Below, piece by piece: positions 32,891 through 45,521 of a stretch of DNA of 64,000 bases. Source of the stretch: Whalleya microplaca. Taxonomy: Eukaryota > Ascomycota > Sordariomycetes > Xylariales > Xylariaceae. The translations under genes and the position numbers were made by a program. Below the pieces are notes generated by a model, which did no database searches, had not been told where the DNA came from, and saw only the letters and a program-made list of their open reading frames with translations. The first letter of the stretch is position 1. Every line of letters starts with the position of its first letter. Location of the stretch: contig MU385725.1 of assembly GCA_022497155.1 (NCBI GenBank), forward strand, positions 1 through 64,000, in the 5' to 3' direction.

Positions 32891-35800
32891 ACTATGCCTA
32901 CCTAGGATGAACTCCGCCGTGCCTAACATGAAATGATGGAGGGTTGCAGGGTATGTCGCCAAACTACCGGTTCGATGACACTTCTCACCTGCTGCGGTTC
33001 GTAGCTTCAGCCTCGAACGGTATCTGGGTATTCAGTCAACCTTGGGTGGGAGGATCATAATGAGCCAGTCAAGCCTCAGGCATGTGGGTTTGGGTGTGTA
33101 TGCAAAAGATAGCCACGTTTTACCCTAGTCAGCAGATGTCCCAGCATAAGCTAAACCCTGCATACGGCCACGAGTATTCTGGGACTACTTTGGGTCAAAG
33201 ATGAGGAGTCCATTTCTAGATTTGTCGATATTCCGCAGCAGCTACAGTATTTGGGAAGGGGGGGGTGTGTGGATGTGAAAGTACATAGAGGTTACGCAGC
33301 AACACCGCTGCATAGAAGAGACGAAGAAGTCGAGAGAAGAACTAATACGGAGCCGGGGTAGTGCTAAATGGGGGCCATTTAGACCCGTCGGGAGCCCACT
33401 AAGCCGTTTTAATGGACCATTGCAGCAGCCATAGGGCTGAGTGTAGAAGGGTAAGACAGCAGGTATGTACCTACTCGCAGTATGCACGGTACCTAGGTAT
33501 GGTAGCCTTGAGCATGGCCCCCCTGGCGGCCTGGAAACCCTGACCCCTGGCATAATGCCTGGTCGGTAAGTGACTCGATCTCGAGCCAACTACATACATT
33601 ACATACATATTGTTTATTACTTGCCTCGCTATAATAATATCTGGTCTCCGTCTGACATACATGCCCAGGTGCACAGTATGTTTTTCATTTGCCCATTGAC
33701 GTTTACTCTCTGTGTTCCCGGAATAAATTTGGAGAGATTACTTTTTTTCTTCGGCGTTCACCAACTTAACCACCAATCAACCGCATTCCTACGTTGTATT
33801 TCCCATACCTAGTCTGCTAGTAATGCTACCCACTACATTATAGTATGCCCACCACCGCTTGCTGTCGCCAATCGTGCATCGTAGGTACAGCTGCAAGGCA
33901 CGTATTTACGGCCCGTTTATTTCTATTTGTTGCAACAATGACGGCATGGGTTTTTTTCCTGGTCTTTTGGTGGCTCGTCAGCTTGAATAGGAAAATCCGT
34001 GGGGACAATTATTCGGCGATTGCGAGGCTTTGTCATAGCTCCCATAGTTGTGAGATGGTGTCTTTACTATTCATTCTGGTTCTCTTGCCTATCAACGACC
34101 TTGCTAAAATATCGATGTAGTTATGTAATCATGGACCTTAGAGGGTATTACTTTTTACCACCTTTTATGTCCGTCTACTTGCGGACTAGCCATTTGTCAT
34201 CTACAGGGCGAGTGAGTGAGTCAGCCGGGCAGCTGCTCAGTTGAATTGCAACTCTGTAATAAGGGATATCATTACATTGTGCAGCGGAGTTGTAAGACTT
34301 CATTTCCGGTGACTACGACGACTTTCAACTCGAATGTCCGCCCATCCCCACCGGGCAGATGGTTCTATATGCAGGTACAAGAACATCATAGGCTGAATAT
34401 TCAGGGACTTTTAGACGAATGTCGTATCAAACTGCGAGCTGAGACCTGATATCTCCCGCAGCATCGACACAACGCGGTGCAACCATACACACAGCTCGCA
34501 GCAGGCAGCTCGCAAGTACAAGATCCTGAGAGAAATAAGATCCAGCATCCATTTCAATTACTGTGAAACCGCTAGGCACATCCTGGTCGTTTAGACGACC
34601 AGTCGTTCAACTGTTCAGACGACCAGACAACCAATACTATCTACAGTATGCATGTCTCGTTTCGATCATGGCAGGGCTGCCACGCGCGCCAGGGATACAT
34701 AATACTACACACCCTCCAAGACCACAACCTGACTGCTGGGTCTTTTTTGGGGGGCTACAAGGCCGTTAGTGCTTATCTATCACCAAGTTGGTCCCGCTTA
34801 ATTTGCCTTTTTAGTAGATCTGCCTATTTTTAGGATTCCAGCTGCCTGTTATTATATGCAGCTCATCGATTTATCAGCCAATTGCAGAGCAATCTTGGAG
34901 CTGTTACTGCCACTGCCACGCGACTTGAGCGTTAGCTTTTTCGGGTGCCTGGGGTTTGTTTACCTATCAAAAGTTGTCTTGTCTACCAAGGTGACCTTCA
35001 TCTCATCTTTCATCTCCGTCTCACCTTATAATCCAAATACACATACGCACGCACGTTTTACACCACGTTCTACGCACGTGGGAGGCGCCCAATGTCTCTC
35101 CCTATTGCTCTGACAGTTTTGTTACTATGTATACTCTTATGTAAGAGACATGATGCAGTCTGCAGACGTAACACCAGGTAGGCGATGCTTCCATTCTTGA
35201 CAAGAATATACACTCCACTTGCGGCCGCGAAAAATCACCAACTTCGAGGCAGCGTACTTCCAAGCCCATCGGCGTTTCCACTGCGTCGCATTATGAGATA
35301 GGTTTATAGATTTGCTATACAGACTTTTGCTATTCTGAACGTAACAGATTTGAATTAACTATGAGTCAGGTAGATGTTCCGGTCTACCCGCTATAGGCTG
35401 CGGGCCAATGACACACTTGGTCTAGAAATTCTGAGTAATCTGCCGTCATAGTGATCAGAAGGGCGCAGTGCTGCGCTTGAAATGGTCAGAATGTTTCATA
35501 CTATCTATACACACCATCTATACGCCGTATTTCGAGGTTCGAAACATTATAGCTCTGTGGCAATTCGGCCCCCGCAGCGACCGAAACGAGGCGATATTGG
35601 GGAAATTGCATAGAGAGAATATTCGATCGATCAATTAATTGCACGACCTCGGTGAAAAACTCTTTCGTTGTGCACCAGAGGCTATACAGGTGGCAGGTTT
35701 CAGCCTCCGCAACCCCACGCGGGAAGGTTCCGCATTTCAAGTGCCGATTCTGACATCGATAGGTAGAGGAAATTCCGCCTCGTCCTTCGTGATAACCCCA

Positions 35801-38800
35801 CGAATTCGGGGCTGGTACTCGAAATTGACTCGGTCTCGTTTAAAACACGCTAATTGTTTCCGTTACAGGCAGGTGTGTATCGGCAGGGGGAAGCTTTGCA
35901 AGGAGTGAACATCTATTTGCGCCTTCAGTGCAACTCGAGGAGCTCAGAAGACTTGCACATTATTCACAACAGCACTATCTAGGCTAGCTTGGCTTTAACT
36001 GGTTGGTCAGCTTCGAGAAGAGAACAGGAACATCTTATCTTCTAGACACATGATAAATAACTAGGAGACAACAATTCGAATTCCCGCTTCAGGCAGTGTA
36101 TAGCGGCAGTTAGTCGACGCGCCGTTTAAGAAACTTTCGACCGCAACCCGAGTCTTTAGCCTATCAAGGCTGATTAATTATATGTTAACACTGTGACAAT
36201 ACACACCCTCGAGGTTAATACCAGTGCTATACGAGATATAGAACGTTAACAGCTAAGGCATTCCATGGTGTTCTAAGAGTCGAGTAAGGTTCACTTCGCC
36301 TCTTCAGACATTGCTTGCAGGCAGCAGGGCTTATTATTCCCCGCATCAATTACTAGCTATCGTGAAAGTGAGGCAATATACTTAGTCATATATGACTAGG
36401 AAAACGCCATAGGATGAGACATACATATCTGCCTTTTGGCGGCTTATATTCCGGTTGGACCCGGAGGATAGAAACAGCACGTGGAATCAACAAAGCAGTG
36501 AAACCACTGGTGGTAAGCAGAAGGCTGAAAAGTCGGATTCGGTAAGAGTCAGTCGACACTTTTAGATGCTGTAGTACCTAACCTATGCAGGAACAATGTA
36601 TACTGCGATGCAGGGTGAAACGAGGCTCTGTCAAAAGCGCCCTGCAGTCAGGATGCAACGTCACGACAGTATCGTGACGACACCCACCTGCTGGCCCCGT
36701 TCGGATGAATGATCGTCCCCAGGTTACGACGTGAGTTCTAGACCTCGTGGAATTCACATGCTGAGATTACACTAGCAGGAGGTATTAATACTATATGTTC
36801 TATAAAGCTTCTTATATAATATTCGGCTAATGTGGCCAGGTCGCTGTAGTTTAGAGGATAGACGCTATAGACTAGCCTTATATCCACTGTAATGCTAAGC
36901 TATCTAGCCCATCATAGCGTGCACACTCAGATAAATCTACACTAAAACCCCCTGTTCCGGCCCGGACCGCTATAGATATTTAAAGATTCATGCCCCCACC
37001 CGAATAACTCGATTTCCATATAATTGTAGCAACTGGCTATTGCTGCCTACATACAACTCCTGGCTTTAAGCCCCCAACGGTATACCGAAATATTTGCACG
37101 AAGAACCTCATTCATATTCATCAGGCTGATCAGACTGCCGGGTCCGAATCCGCCAAGATCGTCATTAAATGAACAGTTCAGCTGGTATGTGGAAGCCCCC
37201 CGTTCATTGTAACCCCCGTGCATGTATCACAGGTCTCCGAGTCCGACAGGCAGCCCAAGGCGGCGCAGAGAGGACCCGAAATTGAACGTACAGTATGGCA
37301 TCATCATCGGCCATTAATTAACATCCGCTCAAATCTCAATAAATAGAAAGACTGCACCCATTGCTTACACCTATCTTCATCACGTGCTTAACCTACGACT
37401 TGGTTCGTATCACTTCAACTCAGGTCGTAATGAAACCCGAGCTGCAAATGCATTGCTATTTCAGAGTATACGTTACTTATAGTCACGTTAAGTTTACGAG
37501 TTCCAATTGTAATTTATTTTAGGTAGTCAGTCGTTGTTAGATGCCCGTGGAATTGATCGGAATGCAGATGACGATGAAGTAGTTACTTAGGTATGCACTC
37601 GATTGTAGCACGAATTGGCGGTTATCGGCTTCGTGAACTGTACGGTCAATCAACCAAGCCACTCTTCCTTTCCAGACCCTTGGGTGCAATTGGGTGGTCA
37701 GATATCCACTTATACTGAAGGAATTCTTTTCGCAGTCATATAGTGGGCCTTTTCAAACGAATTGGAGTATTAGTTAGAACTAACATCTTGTTTCCCCAGG
37801 ACGGCGGCGCTTATAATATCACGTACGCATGTACATACAAACGTCCCATACTTCTCCTTAACTCCTATCGCCAATTTATAATTGGAAACTTTACAGCGAC
37901 GAATACTGAGAAGGCCTCCATATTCTGCTCGCCTACTGGCTACACGACTTTCTTCCGCGGTGTCATGGTACAAACTGGCCTAATTGATGATTAGTCAATT
38001 AGTAAAATCGTTATCCCGTCCTCTCACGCTTCGACCAGGGCTCGATACATCAACGAAAAAATAATGTATCCACTGTAGAGAGAATGAGATAGCATAATAA
38101 GCCACAATCATCTTGATTTTCAAATCCCTGCCTTTCAGGGCCTCCCAATTGACAAGCTTTGGGGTGGCAAATGTAGATTGAACTGGCTCAATGATGTTGA
38201 AAGACTTTTCATGTTCCCTGTATCTCTTTGCATTTGTTGATGTTCTCTTAGTCGCTGGCGATTATCTAATCCTCCCCACCTTCGGACATGTCGATTGACT
38301 CCCACCGACGGCGAAGCCGCTAGGTTAAAAAGACTCAAAGACAACTCCGACTTTCAGAATAGAATTGAAGTGAGAAAATTGACATCAATGTAGTTCCACC
38401 AAAAATGGAAACCTAACCGAGTATAGAGAAACTAGAGAAATAAGCTAGCTTATCTAATTATGTATGATGTGTAACAGCATCAGTGGCTTTTTGTGTTACA
38501 CAGACACTTTCTATTCAATCCATCCATCCATAATGATGGACGTTCATGGTCTTAGGTAACAACCTTATACCCTTCGTTAGCCTATTCTAGGCAATTGACA
38601 TACTCTACCCTATCGATTAAGGTGCTCAGCCTCTTTTTCTAACTAAGAACCTTATAGTTATTACAGCAGCCAATAGCCGATGCGGACAGAGCGAGGACAG
38701 CGCTGACCCAGACAAGACTATCTATATATGTATGGTAATACCACAGCCCCAATTGCGACTCAGAAATGGCGACTATACAAAGAAGCGGTGATGATACAGA

Positions 38801-40742
38801 ACCCCGCCGGGTGCTACGTCGGCAATGGACGACAGTGTGCACCGTTGAACAAAGACAATTCCGCAGGTAGTATAAAAAAACTATCGCGATGGAAAATATG
38901 GCGTAGTACATACCTAGGTACCGAGGCAATGGGTACTTACATTTGTGGCTGCCTCAATAACTACATACCTCAGGTGACGGCGATCTGCGACCCGTTTTGT
39001 AACCTATCAGATATGAAGTTGAATTAACCTTAGCAGAACAAAAGACTCCACCTGAAAGGCGTAGCGAGGTTAGTATACGAGATGCCCTGCCATGGCGGCG
39101 ATATAAATATCATTGGGTTACCCACTCTAGGTACCTGAATGCCTTAGCTGTTAAATATATGATACAGGACCTGACTACCGGGACCCGGCATTCGGGACCT
39201 GGCAATGTGCATACAGTGGGACGTAGTTGGAATATATGTGCAGTATAGGTAGTACGATGCTGATGCAATCGGGTTTGAAGAGATTTAGATCTGTAATCCG
39301 TACGTGCATCTCTGTTACATAAGCATATGCATACATGCTATAGCTTACAAAGGTATGCAATGCGCTCATCGGCCGTCGACTCACTGTTGAGTGTAGGTTA
39401 CACTTGATTCAACGTTCCATGGGCGCAAGCCACCAGCAACAATGACTGTAGCTACCATTCCTACGAGGCGTCAGTCATGCGTAAAGATTCGCGTAGAAAC
39501 ACGTAGACGAGCTGATACGCATACGAGAGCTATACAGGACTGAAGTGAGCCTAGAGTTATAATAGGTCTTTTCGTGTCGCAGTCACATAGGTACGACGGC
39601 GTAGCACACGATGCTATACCGAAGTGGCAAGGGAGTGGGAATAGAATTTGGCAAGGCAGATTTGACTACCGAGTATACTGTATGTATCCTTACTTCAATG
39701 AATGAATCATTGTTGCTCATTCATGACTGTGAAAAGCCTCCGACCCCCAACGGTCAAGGAGTCCCCCACCACAGGTAGGATTTTTCTAGGCAGCAAGGAC
39801 ATGAAGGTTTTGAAAAGCGACTGAAGCTGGAGATCGGCTCCGAGTCCACGACGGTCTAACCATTCCGAGTTAAAGCGTATCGTAGTGTCTGGTAAGGATC
39901 GGGGTGGCTTGGATGGCGGCATAAATGTCCGCCGGCCCGCGGCGTACCAGACTGTTGGGTATCACAGGGACCAGTCACAACGGGAGAAAGCAAGGGAGTT
40001 GACGTTATATGTCAGAACCGCTGTGTTGGTACTGGATTGCAGATGCCAATCACTTTGATATCAATGATCTTCACTATCACTTATTTCTCGAGAGACACCT
40101 TCTACTTTGGTCGAGCTCCCAGACTCTCCCAGACTCCTCACGATGCTTAACTCGAGTCTGCTACTGACAGGGATATCCTGCGGGTTTACGGCAATAGCTG
40201 CAAACTAATAACTCGGCCTGTATTTCCGACTCTCGAGCCGCGGCACCACCTCCTCATTCCAGACGCTTCATTGGGCGCCGGCGGAAGTTGGCTCTCCACC
40301 TCGATCCCCAAACTTAGGGTTCGCTTCCTTTTTTGGGGGGAGGGCATCTCCCTAAATAATAGTGTCGCAATGGAACTTTTGTCGACAAAGGGGCCGCGCA
40401 GGTGCTAGACCGAGACAACAGCCCCGCTCTCCTCAGGACACCGCTCAGTGTTCGCGACTCGGCGATGGGCTCGTCGCTATCTATCATGCAGTAGTTGCAT
40501 ATCGGCGGCGGATGAATGGGCGATCCTCTGTTAGTTCTGCATGGTGGGAGGCATTAGCAAGGGTGGCCTTTTTTAAGGACGACGCATCATCATGCGCCTC
40601 GAAATTGTATATATTTTTCGACGTGTAAATGTAGATACGCTCGTCAATTTTGCTCCCCTGCTCCCCCCTACTCAGCCTACATAATTACCAAGGTAAGCAA
40701 AGTAGGTAGGTAGATATCGGCACATAAGTAGGTACATTTACG
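32891..40742. other. gene-poor region of 7.8 kb
   Basis: No open frame on either strand matches a family, and none exceeds about 115 codons. Many begin with non-ATG codons. Composition is mixed and not RIP-like. Contains scattered TAGGTACCTAGGTA motifs, a perfect hairpin at 34583-34602 and an unplaced tRNA-like snippet near 36838. It separates the 15-32 kb and 41-62 kb gene clusters. Could hide a long non-coding RNA gene or a decayed gene cluster; nothing positive supports either. Confidence 0.5.
34583..34602. other. perfect 8-bp hairpin
   Basis: CTGGTCGT, loop TTAG, ACGACCAG: a perfect stem, followed at once by a second ACGACCAG-like copy (CAGACGACCAG at about 34617-34627). Not near a called gene, so not assignable to a terminator. 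Confidence 0.7.
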
Positions 40743-42590
40743 ATGACGGAGAACGGCCCACAAACGGAGCTTCCGGTGCTCATCATCGGAGCCGGTAAGA
40801 CCCCTTTGCGCGCTCCGGAGCGCAGCTTCCACAGCAAGTCCGTTTACTCAAAGATGCTTTTCCAGGTTGTAGCGGCCTCGCTCTTGCCAATGGCCTTCAC
40901 CAGGTATGTACATGGCTTCTTCCTACCTCCCCTCCATTCCCGGCCCTCCGACACTCCAGCCGAACTATCTTCTCCGTCTTCCCGTCCCATCCGCCGCGGC
41001 CCCGCCCCCTCACAAATCTAATAACAAACCCCCTACCTAACCTCTCTTCTCCAACAACCAGCACAACATCCCCTATAAGATCCTCGAGCGGGACGCCTCC
41101 CTAACCCCGCGCCACGCGCGCGACTGGGGCATAGCGTGCCACTGGTCGGCCCCCGCGCTCGCGTCCCTGATGGGCCCCGATAAATGGAGCCGCATGCGCG
41201 CCGCGCTCGTGGACCCCTCCGTCCCGCCGCAGGCCGTCGCCGCCGTCAAGGTGCTCAACGGGCGCACCGGCGCCGTCGAGAACGCGCTGCCGTTCGCCAA
41301 CTTCCACCGCTTCCTGCGCTCGCGCCTGCGGGGCTTGCTGGCGGAGGGTCTAAGCCCGGGGGCGCTGTGCTTTGGGAGGAGGCTCGTGGGTGTTGAGTAT
41401 GAAGCTGATGGGGGAAGTGGGGGTGGAGGGGGGAGTGTGGTCGCGCGCTTCGCGGATGGCACGAGTGAGCGGGGCAGGTTGCTCGTGGGTGCCGATGGAA
41501 GCCAGAGCGCGGTCAGGACGGTGCTGCTGGGGGAGAGGGCCGCGTTGAAGAGGTTGCCGTTTGCGGCTACGTTTATTAGTGCCTCGTTTGAGGCGCCGCA
41601 GGCTAGGTTTTTGAGGGCGTATCATCCGATTTTGAATGTGATTATACATCCGGATGATATGGTCGGGATGCTTGCTCTCCTCGACGCTGCCCCCGTCTCC
41701 TCCTCTTCCTCTTCCTCCTCCGGCTCGGGCTCGGGAGAGGTCGAGGGAGGGGGAGAGGGGGCGGAGGATGGGGAGCACGATACAAAGCCAGCAGAGGAGT
41801 CCTGGCGCTTCACCTTCTACATCTCGTGGCGCTCCCCCGTATCCGAGCAAGCCGCCGAGGCGGCAGCGGGGATGGGCCCGCGCGAGCGCCTGGCGCAGGC
41901 GAAGCGGCGGGCCGCGCAGTTCGCGGATCCGCTGCGCAGCTGCCACGACTGGGTCCCGGACGACCTGGCGGAGGTCTACTGGGGCGGCGTCGCGAATTGG
42001 GATCCGAGTTTGCCGGACCACGAGTGGGATAACCATGGCGGGTTGGTTACGCTGATGGGGGATGCGGCGCATCCGATGACGTATCGTGAGTCTGATACCT
42101 CTGTCTATGATTATGCGTTTCATACTTCCCATGTCCTTCCTTCCTTCTTCTCCCTTCTCCCTAACTCTCCCAACCATATTCTCCGCCTTCTCCCTCCTCT
42201 CCCCCGGCCGTCTTTCCCAGAAAATACCTATCTACATCCCACTAACCCCCCTCACCCCCCACAGACCGCGGCCAAGGCCTCAACCACGCGATCGCGGACG
42301 CAGCCAAGCTCGTCGAGCTCCTCTCAGCCACCGACAAGCGCCCGCAGCGCGAGCGCGTCGACGCGTACGAGGCCGAGATGCGCCCGCGCGGCGGCGAGGA
42401 GGTCCGCCTCAGCGAGATGAACTCGTACATGCTGCACGACTGGCCGCAGGTCGCGCAGAGCCCGCTCATGAAGCGGCAGTTGTCTTTCGGGAGCGGTGGT
42501 GGTGGTGGTGGTGGTGGTCAGGATACGGAGGCTGCGAGTGCTGCGAGTGCGGAGGCAAAAGGGGGGAGCGCTGCTACTAGCAGTGGGTGA
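40743..42590 (+). CDS. FAD-dependent monooxygenase (class A, PF01494-type)
   Basis: Four exons: 40743-40794, 40866-40903 (38 nt), 41062-42085, 42265-42590; joined 479 residues, usual for the family. The first junctions build the Rossmann motif VLIIGAGCSGLALANGLH (GxGxxG, residues about 12-29) and HNIPYKILERD ending in the acidic residue that binds ribose. GADGSQSAVR (about 172) and LMGDAAHPMTYHRGQGLN (about 360) are the second and third FAD motifs. The active site cannot be assigned to a substrate. Such enzymes hydroxylate aromatic compounds or serve in secondary metabolism, but no synthase gene lies nearby. Low-complexity Ser/Gly inserts occur (around residue 245 and at the C-terminus, a GGT repeat). 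Confidence 0.9.
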
Positions 42591-43100
42591 AAATAGCTAG
42601 GTAGGCTGGGGACAAAAAGGGGGGGAGGGGGACTAGGATAGCGAGTCTGTGATGCAGTGCTGGACTGGGGTTGGGATCGGTGTCTTGCCGCGTTCTAATG
42701 AGATGATGTTTATGAATCCCTTATAATTATTTAACTTGGGAAGTACAAGTGGGCGTATATAGGTACCTAGTTGGATACGATGGGGATGCCAGGCACTATA
42801 TCAAGTTTGACTTCAAGTAAAAAGGTCGTCTATGGACATATCAATGTAATTCACCTACAAAGACTGAAATGCGGACATGTTTATCTCAAAGCCGGATACT
42901 CGCTAGATCACAAATATAATCATGAACAGATAGACTTGTAATATGATTGATTCTGCGCCTGAAAGTCAAATCCTTGTAGCACATCTATAGGATGAGGGTA
43001 TCAGTGTCCGTCTACGTAATCCAGAAACGCCGATTTTGTAATCCGTACGCAAAACGCCTTTGCTCCAGACAGAAGGAGAGGTCTTCGCCTTGCCTCCGGA
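42591..43100. other. 3' flanks, monooxygenase / MED6
   Basis: 510 bp between two convergent genes. No gene or repeat of note. If the MED6 tail beyond its TAG is counted, the MED6 frame ends at 43101. Confidence 0.5.
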
Positions 43101-43238
43101 TCATGAACGCCGTTTGATGATAAACTTCACCCGTTTCCTCGGTGGCGCCTCCACATCCAATATCGCACCTGAGGCTTCACCCTCCGACTCTTCCATATCC
43201 TCCGAGCCCTGACTCAGTGCCTCGTCACCGTTACCGCC

Positions 43239-44282
43239 CTACGAAGAAGTCGGCGTGGCACCAGCCTTGCTCTTCTTCCGCTTAGGCTTGGAAGACAAGC
43301 CGGTGGGCGTCTTGGGGGTCTTATCACCAGCACCACTAGCACCGCCACCGCTCCCCTTCCCGCCGTCCTTCTTGCTGCCCAAAAGCTCCGGCGTCGTGGG
43401 GCTCTTGAACGAGGTGTCGATGCTCGGGATCGGCAGCTTGTCCTTGCGCCCCGTGGAGCTGAGGTGGAACTCGCCGGGCTTGCCCGTGATCGGGTTCTCG
43501 TCCATGTACTCCCCGCCGTACTGCATGTGCACCATGAAGGAGTGCTCGGCCAGCTGCGCGTCGACGACGTCCTGGCTCGTCTTCTTCGGCTCGGTCGTGG
43601 TGGTGCTGCTGCCTTTACCGCCTTGGCTCTCGGGCATCGGCGTCGCGCCCTTGGATTCTAGCGCCCGGCGGTCGGTGGAGCTCGGTGTGGTCTTGTATAC
43701 GTGTCCCGTTGATGGAGACCAGGATCGTGCGGCGTCCGCGGCCGGGAAGCATTTGCTCAATGCCGTGGAGATCGTAACCTACGCGGATGTGTTAGAGACT
43801 GCACTACTTGTATGGACACCAGAACCAGCAGGCGAAATACTGACCAATCTGAAGCTCAAGATATCGGCAAACGTAGGCGCCATGTAGACATTCTCGCCGT
43901 TGACGTAGTAGGTAGCCAGCACGGTGATCTTGTCCTCGAGGCCGTCGCCCATCTTCTCGCGGTACTGCTTGTGGATGACCCAGACGCCGGTGCCGGTGCC
44001 GGGGGCAGTCTCGGCGGGCTCCTGGGCCACCATGAACTCGATGCCGGACGAGGCCTGTCTCAGCGCGGCCTCGAAGCGCTCGCGGGTGTGGAGGATGTAG
44101 GTCATCTCCGGGTTGTAGAGGAATTGGTTCGTGAGGAAGGCATTGTTGGACTGGCGGTCGAAGAAGGGCGAGGCGGCGAAGTAGAACAGCACTGAGTTAG
44201 AATGGATGCCCTGCATCTCCGCCACGAGCGCCGGATCGCGCCATTGGATCTCGTCTAAGGGTGGTTCGTTGCTGCCTGCCAT
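43239..44282 (-). CDS. MED6: Mediator subunit 6
   Basis: Head-module subunit of Mediator, linking activators to RNA polymerase II. Exons 44282-43845 and 43778-43239 (intron donor GTCAGT, acceptor TAG) give 325 residues. LDEIQWRDPALVAEMQGIHS, NSVLFYFAASPFFDRQSNNA and GIEFMVAQEP are the Med6 core. YVNGENVYMAPTFADILSFR, spanning into exon 2 (VTISTALSKCFPAAD), follows. The C-terminal half is disordered and Lys/Ser/Thr-rich. After the TAG at 43241-43239 the same frame stays open for 45 codons to a TGA at 43101-43103, ending APPRKRVKFIIKRRS, which looks like a genuine basic tail. See the finding. Divergent from the RS-rich gene at 44736. Confidence 0.92.
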
Positions 44283-44735
44283 CGCGGTTCCTTTCTGTTA
44301 TATGTTGTGTAGCGAATGAAGTAGAAAGGAAAAGGTGAAGTAAAGTAAAGGATCAAGCTCGTTTAGCTGTTGGCTGTGTGAAAGTCTAGGTTAGGTACAT
44401 GTACAGTAGCTGGAGTAAAATAATTGTAGGCAAGCTTAACTTAAGTACGGGGGGGGGGTTCCAAGGTCAATCGCTACAGGGGAATCCATGCGCTAAAATC
44501 TAAGGTAGCATTAGCAGCCATTAGCAGCCATTAGTGGGGTACATTAGTGGGGTACATTAGTGGGGTATGCAGCATTCCAGCCTCGCACTTTCATTCATCA
44601 ATCAACCTTCCTTCCTTTTTTCACTTGAACTTCACAATCACTGCATTATACGAACCGTCAAACACGGCACCAAACCTTATCGATAGATACCATACCATAA
44701 TTGTATCAGTTCTCCTTACTATCTCATCACTCGCA
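44283..44735. promoter_or_regulatory. divergent promoter with short tandem repeats, MED6 / RS-rich gene
   Basis: 453 bp. Contains TTAGCAGCCA twice (44511, 44521) directly followed by three 13-bp units TTAGTGGGGTACA (44531, 44544, 44557, last unit imperfect). Also a run of nine G at about 44450. Pyrimidine-rich leader precedes the ATG at 44736. Confidence 0.6.
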
Positions 44736-45521
44736 ATGGATCTCGTCTCGAGTATCCGCAAATCCGGTTCTCGCGGCGGCGTCAACTTCAACTGGGACGA
44801 TGTCGCCGGCTCAACCCACCGAGAAAACTACCTCGGCCACAGTCTGAAGGCGCCGGTGGGCCGGTGGCAGAAGGGCCGCGATCTCAACTGGTATGCGAGG
44901 CCCGATGCCGCCGGTGCATCGTCTACCGAAACCGAGGAGGAGCGAGAGGCGCGCGAACGGAAAGAAGAGCTCAAGCGGATCAAGGAGGCAGAAGAAGATG
45001 CGCTGGCTCGTGCCCTGGGTTTACCTCCTCCCCAACGCAACGTCACAGGCGCGAACTCTGTGGAAGTAGGCGAAGGGAGAGGGTTACTAGAAGGAGAAGG
45101 TGGCGACGCTACTGTGAGAGAGAGCGAAGGGCCAAATGGTAGTGATCCGAAGACCACGAAGAGGCATGACGACTCCGAGAGGCGACATCGAAGGAGACAT
45201 AGGAGCAGAAGCCGGAGTCGGGATAGACGTCGTGACAGGTCACCAAGACGGAGAGACGACCACCACAGACACAGGGCAAGGGATGAAAGAGGGGATAGAC
45301 ATGAGCATCGGAGAAGGAGAAGTTACAGCAGGGATCGGGACGACGATAGACACCATAGGAGCCATCGCGGAGACCGCAGTCGAAGTCGCAGTCCCGATAG
45401 ATCTGAACGGAAAAGGGATGGTAGGGAGAGTCACAGACCCCGATCCAGAGACGGACGGTCACGCCGAAGTAGAAGTCCCCAGAGACATCGCAGAAGGACT
45501 GTTCCAGAGGATTATTTTTGA
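44736..45521 (+). CDS. MMTAG2-type protein with RS-rich tail
   Basis: Single exon, 261 residues. The N-terminus MDLVSSIRKSGSRGGVNFNW, then DDVAGSTHRENYLGHSLKAP and VGRWQKGRDLNWYARP, is the conserved domain of multiple-myeloma-tumour-associated protein 2 (PF10159-type). A charged helix (EEEREARERKEELKRIKEAE) and a second half made of Arg/Ser/Asp/His repeats (SRSRSRDRRRDRS) follow, as in splicing-linked proteins. Nuclear location is likely. Function in fungi is not established; a role in pre-mRNA processing is inference from the RS composition. The ATG at 44736 is chosen because the domain begins there. Confidence 0.88.
   Translation: MDLVSSIRKSGSRGGVNFNWDDVAGSTHRENYLGHSLKAPVGRWQKGRDLNWYARPDAAGASSTETEEEREARERKEELKRIKEAEEDALARALGLPPPQRNVTGANSVEVGEGRGLLEGEGGDATVRESEGPNGSDPKTTKRHDDSERRHRRRHRSRSRSRDRRRDRSPRRRDDHHRHRARDERGDRHEHRRRRSYSRDRDDDRHHRSHRGDRSRSRSPDRSERKRDGRESHRPRSRDGRSRRSRSPQRHRRRTVPEDYF

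Noticed and set aside
36838..36910. tRNA-like start (TCGCTGTAGTTTAGAGGATAG)
   Set aside because: The first part recalls an A-box region, but no GGTTCGANTCC B-box or matching acceptor stem follows.
41350..42177. 275-codon open frame antisense to the monooxygenase
   Set aside because: Arises from GC-rich third positions; the forward strand carries all FAD motifs.
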